NCBI GenBank assembly: GCA_004764695.1
Contig: SMSO01000007.1
Span: 1,867,270 to 1,931,269, forward strand
From: Schizochytrium sp. TIO01
Lineage: Eukaryota > Sar > Bigyra > Thraustochytrida > Thraustochytriidae
Direction of reading: 5' to 3'
DNA length: 64,000 nt
A program made the position numbers and the translations under genes. Of this stretch, positions 55,318 to 64,000 are shown in pieces (position 1 is the first letter of the stretch; each line of letters begins with the position of its first letter). The notes beneath the pieces were generated by a model. It saw only the letters and a program-made list of their open reading frames with translations. It made no database searches and was not told the origin of the DNA.

Positions 55318-56236
55318 CGAATGCGAGGGTGGTCTTTAACACCGTGTCATGCATAAAGAGCCAATTTGACCTTTTGCTGACTACGTGTGTGCATACACAT
55401 AACTCTTTCATTAATGACCTCGTCCGTCCATGCTAGGCAGCCGTGATGTACCCCATCGGCCCCAGGCACATGCACTACATCAACTAACACCATACCTTTT
55501 TGTCTCCACAGTGGAGACATTTAACCCTTGAACCTTTTCACTCTAATCAGAATACATGCAAACAGAATAGTTGAGGTTCTTTTGAAGCTTTTCTTGCTTT
55601 TCATTCACAACATTATCCCCAGTCACTTGTCACTCCTTCCTTTCTCCTTGCTATAGAGTCAATTCTTGAGTACGCAAATCACGTCTGCTGATTTCAATCG
55701 TTTTAAGATCGTCTTTCATCTTGAAGAATCTCAAAAGCAAATCTATCTTTGCGCCTGCTTGTAAAAAGAAAAAAACAGCGCACTTGAAAGAACGGTAAAA
55801 ATGAGTCTGGTGGATATAAAAGTAATGCGGGTTGATCCGTTCGTAACACTAGTAGGCTCATCATAAAAATTAGACAGTTTGAATGCTTTCCTGCTCAGGA
55901 TACAGGCTTCTTGACCGCATTGTCATATATCGACACTTGAGAGGGTGAACAGAAGAAAGGAGTAAGAAACACTTCAGCAATTTGCAAATTGTAACACAAG
56001 TGGTCAAACAAGGGATTTCAACCATTTGAGAGACCTATTGAAGTATATGACGCCGCATATGCAAATGAATACCTCCTTACGCATTCTATTTTTGGGCTAT
56101 TAGGGCCATAGAAACAAATGGACCTGCAGAAATTTTGTGCAAGAAAAGAAAAGAGAGAAATTCAAGAAGAATTAGAGGTCGTTGTAGTAAGTAGTAGAGT
56201 AAATTATGTACGGAAAACGAGCGCAAAATATCCCAT
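55318..56236. other. Intergenic between convergent genes
   Basis: 3' flanks of NDUFS5 (+) and phosphatidylserine decarboxylase (-). AT-rich, no coding signal recognised. Confidence 0.7.
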
Positions 56237-57628
56237 CTAAGCTTGGGCATCTTCACCTTCTCGCAAATCCTGGAAACGGCGGAGCGTGAGCGTGTTGTTC
56301 GCATCACCAGGCCAGGGCGGGCAGTTGGTGAGTGGGCGCTGGCGTTCGCCAGGCTTGTCCGTGCCAAGACGTTCGCCCACACGAACAGTCTGACCGGGGC
56401 TAACATTGAACTCAAAGTCCTTTGATGTTTCAAACACCAGAACCACAGTAGATCCCATATCAAAGGAACCCAACGCCTGGCCACGCACAGCCTGCACGGG
56501 CTCGGGGTACATGCGCTCAGAGATGGCTTTGACGTACGGCTGGTAAGGAAAACGTGACTGCTTGTTGGTCTGCACATCAGTATCAAAAGTGATGTCGATA
56601 GAGCCTACATTGAGCGCACCAACGGCACCAAAGCTGAAGAGGCCACCCTCCCAAGATCCATTTAATACAACACGCTCATTGCGGCAGTACAGGTCTTCCA
56701 CACGCTCCACAGCCCAGGGGCGAACCGGAAGAAGACGGCCTGGGAAATGCCTTCTCTGGTCGATTTCCCAGTCCACGGGGGAGTGAAAGTGGTGGTAGTC
56801 GCCCGGTGCAAGGTAAAGCACCACAGTCTGTAGCTTGCGGTCCGAAGCGATGGCCTCCTCCGTAAGTCCTGCCGGGAATTTGCCCACAAACTCCTCCATC
56901 TTGTACGAGACACCCTTGATCTGCTCCAGTTCGGGTCCTCCGTTCTCAAGCGCAGACTTCATTTCCGTAGTCGCCACATGAAGAACTTTGGCATCTACAG
57001 GGCAGATAACAGCTCCAGGAGAGTCAGCATCCACGCGGCGTACACCATTTTTGAGCGGGCGACGGAAAAACGCTGACAAACTCGGGTAGCTCGCAAAGCT
57101 GTCGCTCATCTCGTGCTGCTTGCAGCTGTACACGTAGGACCAACTGCGGTACACAGCCTCCCGCATCCATGCGTATGGGAGATCGACGTGTGCAAGCGTT
57201 CCCCAAACTTGAGACATCCAGCGGTACGGAGGTCCATAGTTAATGAAGCCAAGAGCAAACTTGTTCCACACCACATCAAAGTCAGGCAACCAAGATTCAG
57301 GCAGAGGTGAGGGATCCTGTACGGTAATCTCGCCCTCAGGGCTCACCAGAACTGCTTGACCAGGTCCGCGAGACCGTGTGCGGGGAAGGTGTGCCTTCTG
57401 CTCAAAGTAGAGCCTGCGGGCTTGGAGCGCTCCAACACACACAAAACCAAGAGCAACGGGAAGTCTGAAGCGTTTCCACTCCTCCCAAAGACTGCTGCCG
57501 CTCTGAGCCTTGCTGGAGAGACCGCGAGAACGAAGCGAAGAGTGCAGACACGGGACTTGCGAGAAACGCTTCGAGGCCTGCAGAGGCACACGAAGAGTAG
57601 TAGAGGATGACAAGAGGATGGACGCCAT
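56237..57628 (-). CDS. PSD1: Phosphatidylserine decarboxylase, mitochondrial
   Basis: Converts phosphatidylserine to phosphatidylethanolamine at the inner mitochondrial membrane. The 463-residue proenzyme starts at ATG 57628; a GTG seven codons upstream is also in frame. The presequence is rich in Ser, Leu and Arg (1-50), with a membrane anchor at about 54-70 (FRLPVALGFVCVGALQA). The catalytic Asp lies in CPVDAKVL (about D212) and the conserved APGDYHHFHSP at 274-284. The self-cleavage site is MGST with Ser 393, where the family usually has LGST. Autocleavage would give a beta chain of 392 residues and a 71-residue alpha chain with an N-terminal pyruvoyl group. Length is slightly above human PISD because of the presequence and a C-terminal extension. 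Confidence 0.95.
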   Translation of the reverse strand: MASILLSSSTTLRVPLQASKRFSQVPCLHSSLRSRGLSSKAQSGSSLWEEWKRFRLPVALGFVCVGALQARRLYFEQKAHLPRTRSRGPGQAVLVSPEGEITVQDPSPLPESWLPDFDVVWNKFALGFINYGPPYRWMSQVWGTLAHVDLPYAWMREAVYRSWSYVYSCKQHEMSDSFASYPSLSAFFRRPLKNGVRRVDADSPGAVICPVDAKVLHVATTEMKSALENGGPELEQIKGVSYKMEEFVGKFPAGLTEEAIASDRKLQTVVLYLAPGDYHHFHSPVDWEIDQRRHFPGRLLPVRPWAVERVEDLYCRNERVVLNGSWEGGLFSFGAVGALNVGSIDITFDTDVQTNKQSRFPYQPYVKAISERMYPEPVQAVRGQALGSFDMGSTVVLVFETSKDFEFNVSPGQTVRVGERLGTDKPGERQRPLTNCPPWPGDANNTLTLRRFQDLREGEDAQA

Positions 57629-58524
57629 GATGGGCAAGCTGAAGGCCACAATGGACGCGTAGAGATAAACTTGTCCGGGAAGAAGAGGAGGGGGAAGAAC
57701 GACCAGCCAGGGAGCTAGTAAAACCCTCCGCTGCGAAGGCGCGGAAGGAAGGAGGGGAGCCGCGAGAGGCGCGCGGCTTGCAGTTTGTCACACAGTGATT
57801 TGACTAAAGTGGTCGCATCGTCCTCGCTTAATTAATTAGCAATCATTCATTATAATTATCTATATTGTAAGAGATAGAATGCTCTATTTAAAATGCAAAA
57901 GATAAGATCGAGAAACAGATAGATACTTTCTCTGTCCACAGAAGATAATAAAATCCTACAGATACGACCAAACGCAAAGAACCATACTCAGTGGTATCCT
58001 AAACAACCAAACAGATAGCTATGAACAGTAGCAGGTTGGTACATCTTGGCGATGGGAATATACAAGCATAGAGAATCACAGAAGATGATATTTTTCATAT
58101 TTTGTATTTTGTATTTTTGTATTTTATATTTTTTTATTGTTAAAATTAAAACTTCATACATGATATATACAGAGAGCTCAGCTAAAGGCACATAGGCTTC
58201 TTCTAAAGGTTAGTCTAGGGTAACGCCACTATGGGAGACCTCTAGAGTATGTTCTAGGGCAGTAAAGCTAGCAAGAAAGGGTAAGTGTTAGTGCTGCTGT
58301 GTAGGGCGTATAGTTCGTACATGCGACAAGGTGTTGAAAATGGATGACCTCGTACTGTTGTCGCATTTACTAATTGTCGCAAGTGACACTTAACTGTGAT
58401 TTAATGATTTACTCATCAGATCTGATAATTGATTTCTAAATCTGAAGTGGGGTTGTTTTTGTGCTATGTTTCTTCGTGCGCCAAAGTATACGAAAGTATT
58501 CTGTGTGGCGTTGAGGAAATTGAC
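57629..58524. other. Intergenic upstream of PSD1; no gene recognised
   Basis: GC-rich for about 160 bases next to the PSD1 start, then AT-rich with an ATTTT/TGTATTT run at about 58090-58140. No gene is seen. Confidence 0.6.
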
Positions 58525-59098
58525 ATGTCTTGCATGAGGAGGATTTACCTAAATGTATCAGAGAAAAATCTGTGGAAATCTATAACAACTTGAATTGGTC
58601 TGGGATACTAATCGATGGAAGAGAAAGAAGTCATTACTTATTTGAGATTATGAGGGTTCACTTGAACACCGTGCGTGCGCATGAGAGTCTTGAAGAGCCC
58701 CAGCGCGAGCGAGCTGTTTGCATTCTCAGTCTAGAGAACTATAACACCACAGACAATGCGCTTTGTGATGAAGACACGCTATCTATAAAGATTATCTCCT
58801 CCAGTCAATAGACCTTGCAATAAGACCACACAGCTCTCCCCACAGGGCAAGATGAAGGGTCTATTAAATGTTCCGGGGTTGGATGCGCTTAAGGTCTGCA
58901 AGGTGGAAGGTACTTTGAAATGCTTAGCATCAGCTGTCGCAAAGCGATTGACACTGTGAATCAAATGCGGTAAGTGAAGACCTTGTCGGGAACAACACAT
59001 CGCCCACCCACAGGAATCTCCTCTCTGATGCCTATACCGTGGAGAAAAGCCCCAATACTTCTAATAACACAAGACTCACATACTCGGGACGTGAATAA
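58525..59098 (+). pseudogene. Broken spliced gene relic, unidentified
   Basis: From ATG 58525 a short frame (MSCMRRIYLNVSEKNLWKSI) passes into a second frame after about 22 codons. That frame stays open to 58811 (contains WSGILIDGRERSHYLFEIM and HESLEEPQRERAVCILSLEN). After stops, a third segment starting near 58847 (contains MKGLLNVPGLDALKVCKVEG) gives way to one ending EMLSISCRKAIDTVNQMR at a canonical GTAAGT donor (58970). A CCCACAG acceptor at 59013 joins it in frame to RNLLSDAYTVEKSPNTSN and a TAA at 59098. The implied intron is only 44 bases, against 219-353 in the intact genes here. At least two frame breaks indicate decay. No family is recognised. Confidence 0.35.
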
Positions 59099-59564
59099 TA
59101 ATTTTTATTACATTAGTGATAATTTGTTGAGTTTATTCATGGTATTCGAGCTGCACGATGTCTTTCGATGTTTTTGACGGCTGTTGCGCTGGGGAATGTT
59201 GAAATGAGCTCGGTAACTACTTTCTTGCTTTGCGTTTGGCGCTTAGTGTATAGCTTCCTCAGGACTGATGATTGTCATGATCACGTCAGAAACTGCAGCT
59301 GAAAAACAGCCAGCGATCCATGTTTCACCAGGATCATTTGATGTAGTGACCTCTCTTTGGAGGTGTTCACGTCTTGACCGTAAAGACCAGTTCATTTAAA
59401 AGGCAGAGATTGATAAGTTCTTGCAGAGATTCGTATTGCAAAATCTCGCCCCTAGCTTCCCTGCAATATCGTTGATTTAAACACCTTAAAGTCTTAAATC
59501 CAAGCTTAAGTTGATTATTCTTGCAAGTCGATACTTTGTAAAATTGCCTTTTTGTATATTCCAT

Positions 59565-60149
59565 CTACCATTCAGTAAATCTAATTGTATTGTTTGCTTT
59601 TATAGTGGAAACCATGTTAAACCTCCTAAAGTCTATTAGCAGAAACGTTTTCATACTTCTTCCTGAAAATGGAGTACTTACAATGAATGTCTTTGTTATC
59701 GAAGTTTCTGAAGAAAAGAATTTCAGGGATTTTATTGTTGGAATTTCACATTCGAAGAAGATATAACTAACTAAAGTGGTAGGCTTTTCAGTCTTGGTGC
59801 TTACTTGAACTTCATAAATACTTCCTGTGCTGAGTTTGCCTCTATAAACGAACCAGCGTGTCAACACGCTTTTCAAATCATCATCTTCCCTTTCAAAGCG
59901 GAATCTTGCAAAGTATATTATAGAAGGATAAAATTGGCACAAGCTAATACTGCTTCTCAAATTTGACCTTCTTAATACAGGAAACCATCTGGAAACAAAA
60001 AGGATTTTACTACTCGAATTCAAGTCCAAGTGAGGAAAAGTAAGAGACGCGCATAAAGTCAACGCTTCATCAGGATCCGAGCTACAATAAGTTAAAAGGC
60101 ATAATTTTTCTTTTTTGCTGTTATCAACAGCATTGAAGCTAACTAGCAT
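59565..60149 (-). CDS. Hypothetical protein
   Basis: An open frame of 194 codons in AT-rich DNA, where stops should be frequent, so it is unlikely to be chance. Composition is Ser/Phe/Thr-rich. Plausible structured segments are YFARFRFEREDDDLKSVLTR and YRGKLSTGSIYEVQVSTK. The antisense strand at about 59605-59767 is also open for about 55 codons, which makes the strand assignment uncertain. No domain, targeting signal or family is recognised. It could be a real orphan gene or a relic like its neighbours. Confidence 0.3.
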   Translation of the reverse strand: MLVSFNAVDNSKKEKLCLLTYCSSDPDEALTLCASLTFPHLDLNSSSKILFVSRWFPVLRRSNLRSSISLCQFYPSIIYFARFRFEREDDDLKSVLTRWFVYRGKLSTGSIYEVQVSTKTEKPTTLVSYIFFECEIPTIKSLKFFSSETSITKTFIVSTPFSGRSMKTFLLIDFRRFNMVSTIKANNTIRFTEW

Positions 60150-60549
60150 TTTTATAATTCATGAAGTGTCATGCATCCCAAACTATTGCCCATGCCAATT
60201 GAACAGGCTCTCTATTTTCACCAATGTAAAGCGAAAAATGACCACATCAGTTCTCAAATCTACTAACTTTTCAAGAGTGTAAAATACTATCATCGCGTCA
60301 TTCGCCTTTTGTCTTACATGTCCTACATTCTCCTAAGTGTCATTACTACATCAGCCAATTCCCCGCTCCTCAATTATGTTGCTACATCCCCGTAGATCTT
60401 GAACTTGTTTCATTCATCAACTTCAATTAATTTATATGGGGGAACACAGGGAATTCTCTCTGGTGGACCAGTGGCTCCGCAGAGCACGAACTGGACCTCC
60501 GAGACGGTTCTTGGCCGCTCTTTGGCGAAGGTTGTTGCGTGACAGGACG
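60150..60549. other. 5' flank of NOL12
   Basis: AT-rich, then GC-richer over the last 90 bases. An in-frame upstream ATG at 60436 would extend NOL12 by 38 residues, but that extension lacks family similarity. Confidence 0.6.
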
Positions 60550-61652
60550 ATGGCGGGCAACAAGAGGAGCCGCAAGGATGACCAGGCCGGCAAGAAGGTT
60601 CGTAAACTATACGTGGAATTCGACCCGGATGCACGCCGCGAGTATGTGACAGGCATGCACAAGCGCAAGCAGCAGCGGAAGGAAAAGGCCATCAGTGACC
60701 TCAAGAAACAAGTCGAAAAGGAGCGCAAGGAAGCGCGCGACGAGGTGAGTTTTACATGAAGCTGGAGAAGAGGTGTATAATTTGTAGGTACAAGCGAGGA
60801 GGGCAGACTATGGCTTTTGTTCTGCTCTCTTCCGGTTGCTGCGTCAACTTCTTTGTTTTCTTGCTATTTCTTTTTCTTTTCTGAATAGCGTATTCTCGTT
60901 AGACACTGAAGAATTACATCGCTTATGACATTGCATAAAAATACTACGTTTACGGCATTGCAATGTTGGCTTATTTTGGCGGCCATTTTGACATACTGAT
61001 GCAGAAATCCAGAATCACTGACAAATTAGTTTTGGTTGGAAATCTTGTTTATTTGCGGATACGGATTTGCCTTCTTTATTTTCGATGATAACCACAGCGA
61101 CGAGCAGCACTTCGGGAGAGACATGAGCAGCAAATTGATCAAAAGAAGCGACGCCAAGAGGCGCTGGAAGAAGACAGCGACGATGACGAGGAAAGTGATG
61201 ATGAACGCCCGAAGGGTGCAGACACGAGTGCCCAGGACATGGTCAGTCAGTTGACGGGCCAAAAGGCTAAGGTTATCGAGGAGAAGGTTGACGATGACTT
61301 CTCCAAAAATATGTTTGGCAGCAGCATGGTAACTGTGACGACCACAATGCTCGGAGACGATGAAGAAGATGATGCCGAAGACGAGGCTCATCTTAGCGCA
61401 AAGGACTATGCCGCAAGCAAAGTTGCCAAGGAAGCTGTACAGCTTTTGGGCGAGAAGAACCTCGAACACACTGCGGGCAAGGCCGAGCGTATGCTACAGC
61501 GTCTCCAACACAAGAAACTCCGCCGCGCTCAACTCAAGGCCAAGGTCGGTTCCAAGGCTAAACTCTCAGCTATTATCAAGAGCAAGGGCAAGAAACCCAA
61601 GGGCAAGAAGAAGGGCAAGACATCTGCCAAGGAGCGCCGTCGTCGAGTATAA
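60550..61652 (+). CDS. NOL12: Nucleolar protein 12 / RRP17-like ribosome biogenesis factor, two exons
   Basis: Family members (human NOL12, yeast Rrp17) act in large-subunit pre-rRNA processing in the nucleolus. Exon 1 is 60550-60744 and exon 2 is 61098-61652, phase 0, with a GTGAGT...CCACAG intron of 353 bases. The spliced product is 249 residues. Exon 1 holds the hallmark FDPDARREYVTGMHKRKQQR followed by a Lys/Glu-rich coiled coil. Exon 2 continues the basic helix (RRAALRERHEQQIDQKKRRQ), then an acidic Asp/Glu patch, and SMVTVTTTML, matching the 'VTVTT' strand seen in NOL12 proteins. The C-terminus is a long Lys/Arg tail (KKPKGKKKGKTSAKERRRRV) suited to nucleolar retention and RNA binding. 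ATG 60550 is preferred over the upstream in-frame ATG 60436, because family similarity begins right after it. Confidence 0.88.
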
Positions 61653-64000
61653 ATGTGTGTCTTTGTTTTCGATCATTTTGACATAATGATTGAAGCAAGA
61701 AACCCCAGCCTCGATACGCCATCGTGGATCTTCTTTAAGCTGGATTGAGTACTTCAAGAAATGAAATCGTGAGGCTTCACTCCTCTCTTTTGTGCACCAT
61801 TTTTTCGTACTCTTTTTTTTTCAAACAGACAAGTGCAACGGGGCCCGAACTAAAGTATCATGTACAAACAAGATTTCAGCGTTTCACGTTTTGATTCTTT
61901 CACATACAACTACTTGCAGTATGTGTGATGATTCGCGTGCTGGAGGCATTTGATTGCCCCACCTCCCGTCAGGACAATCTCTAAAGCTTTGTGACTTTCT
62001 AGACTCCTTTATTTGCCCTTAAAAGACGCTAGTTTTTATTTTCGATACCCACTGATTGGTCGAATTGCAACTCAATATTGTTCCTTCCAGGAAGCGAAGT
62101 CTAATTGACAATACGATGCTTAACAAATTTGCGCTTCCTCACCGTAGGGGCGGCTTTGATCTGCCATTGTGAAGTCTTCGGTTGATTTTGGTGGCGCTCC
62201 TGTGAACACTTGAACCATCTGCTCCACTTGCTAATATATATATATATATAACTATCTCACGCTCTTGGGAAGACAGGCAGAGGGTAATCTCGCAAAGCAC
62301 TAGCTTGTGCGCTCACCAATAGTTGGTTGCCCTTTGGCTAAAGCAGGTGAGAGAGATATTGATGATAGCGCTCCCAAAGGCGGACTACAGTTTCGCCTGC
62401 ACGTGTCTCTCCGCAGCCTCTCGCTGTCCTCAAGAAGAATCTCGTGACATCTTCCTGCTAATGACGACCAGCTTCGCAGATTTGTCATCTTGAGCATCTC
62501 GCTACCTCGCGAGCAAGACGACATCCACTAGCAGCCTTGCATCCTGTATGATCTTTCAAGATTTCCATCCACGTGCGTACCTCCTCAGAGGGTCTCCACA
62601 TCGCTTTGGTCAGTGTAACGTTATTCGTTATATACAGTACTAAAATATTACAAATTCATTCTCAGCTAATACGATAGCAGTCGCTCTCGCACCAGCAGGC
62701 CGGCTGCTTCCCAGCTTCTACCAAAATCAAGACCTCCTTTCGGGATCTCCAGACTTCCCAGCGAACGCCACGCAGGGCAGCCCGGCCTCTCACTGCCTCT
62801 GGAACATGCGTCTTCGAGTTCGACCTCGTAGTTTCCTTCGTTTTGCCTACCCAACACAACGAAAGAAACGAACAGCAGAACCTTTGCAGAACCTATGAGG
62901 AACCATGGTCGTGCATCTCATCGGTGCCCTGAACGCCAGCAAATGCAAACGAAAAGCCCGTCTTAAGCAGCAAGGCAAGGCCTCCATGTTCACAACACTG
63001 AGCCATCCTTGAGGCTAGGTCCATGCGGGAAAGAGTATATTCCAGTGAGTGAGTGAGTGAGGAGTGAGGGAGTACCAACGAATGGTGCACCCGAGTTATT
63101 AGTGCAATGATGGTGACTGTTTCAGGTTCTTTTCTTTAGAAAAGAATAAACACACACATAGGTATAAATAGCCTACCTGTTAATTAAAAAAATTAAAATT
63201 AAAATTAAAAAACCTCAGAAGAATAAACAAAAAGACTCTGTCCGCAAGTCGGTGAGTAGTAGTTATATAGACTTAGATAGCCTTGGGTTGAGGGTTTCGT
63301 CTTTTTCATTTTTGCGGTTATATTATAATAAATATGGCCAAAGCAATTGCCAAAGGCAGAGACCTGCTCGGTCAGGACATGGACGAGCGAGAGCTGTGAC
63401 GCTGCATTGGGATGCTGAGCGAGGGACTGGCACCTTAGAGGAGGAGGAGGGATCTTCTTTTCTCTAGAGAGCCCTTGGCTGGAGCATGGATGGTTAAAGA
63501 CTGGCTGCGACGATGGGTGCATCTTGGTCCCTCGTTCTTTCTCTCTAACTAAAAGAAAAACTGAAAGAAAAAGAGAAAGAAAAAATGATGCTTTTCCTTG
63601 TTAATGTTAGTACTTACTACCTATTCATTCATCTTCTTTCTTCTGGTTCTTCTTCTGTTTCTGCTTCTTTTGGGTACCAAAAAGAGCGAAAGATGTGCAA
63701 ATAAAATGCAAATCAAGCCATTGTCTTCGATCAATCAGTCCAGTGGAAGAGCAGTGGGTATGGCGCAATGCAAGCAACCCGGGTGCAACTTCAACGACGC
63801 CTCACAGTAGACTTTCGTTGCTTTACTCACGACGAACTCCGCAACGTGGCAACTGGTATTCGTAAAGCAAAGTAAAGCATCCGTGTTTGTCTTCAAGTTG
63901 AACATTGAAGTGCTATGCGTAAATGAGAGTTTCTCACGATTCCCGAGTTTTACCTACCTACCTTTGGATTTGAAGAATGACTTGAGCGATCCATATGCTT
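61653..64000. other. Intergenic to window end; no gene recognised
   Basis: AT-rich, with a TA run at about 62231-62250, a GAGT run at about 63043-63060 and AAATT repeats at about 63184-63210. Minus-strand frames at 62300-62524 and 62666-62857 have plausible composition but no recognisable family. A TTCT-rich run lies at about 63628-63670. Confidence 0.5.

Overview
This is nuclear DNA of a eukaryotic microbe. The evidence is mitochondrially targeted proteins (NAD(P) transhydrogenase, phosphatidylserine decarboxylase), an ER membrane complex subunit, GT-AG introns, no operons, and long AT-rich and microsatellite-rich spacers. The protein set suggests a stramenopile, most likely a labyrinthulomycete (thraustochytrid): kinesin-light-chain-type TPR proteins with an unusual N-terminal domain, tubby, GYF and PDZ-RING fusions, a short plant-like NDUFS5, and piggyBac and Fanzor-like mobile sequences. 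The lineage is inferred from flavour, not from a marker gene.

Layout. 0-9 kb: proton-pumping transhydrogenase (+), then an intact 1243-residue piggyBac-type transposase-like ORF (+). 9-15.6 kb: repeat-rich spacer with coding-like scraps. 15.6-21.4 kb: a TPR/KLC-like protein (+) and EMC1 (-), convergent. 21.4-29.7 kb: spacer with two frameshifted gene relics (23.5-24.7 kb) and large tetranucleotide and minisatellite arrays. 29.7-35.5 kb: an SH3-GYF-GYF-tubby fusion (+) and a DUF218 protein (-). 35.5-50.6 kb: a very long gene-poor stretch with microsatellites and scattered decayed ORFs. 50.7-57.6 kb: a PDZ-RING protein (+), a Fanzor/TnpB-like relic (-), three-exon NDUFS5 (+) and phosphatidylserine decarboxylase (-). 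57.6-64 kb: a broken spliced relic, one hypothetical ORF (-) and two-exon NOL12/RRP17 (+).

The healthy genes are unrelated housekeeping or signalling genes. NNT and NDUFS5 belong to mitochondrial redox metabolism, PSD to mitochondrial phospholipid synthesis, EMC1 to ER membrane-protein insertion and NOL12 to ribosome biogenesis. The tubby fusion probably acts at phosphoinositide membranes and the PDZ-RING protein probably in ubiquitin transfer. Between them lies a graveyard of mobile and decayed genes.

The most interesting items are the SH3-GYF2-tubby architecture, the Fanzor remnant, the large intact piggyBac-like gene, and the closely spaced pair of relics whose frame breaks mostly fall at homopolymers. 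No tRNA, rRNA or CRISPR array was recognised by eye.
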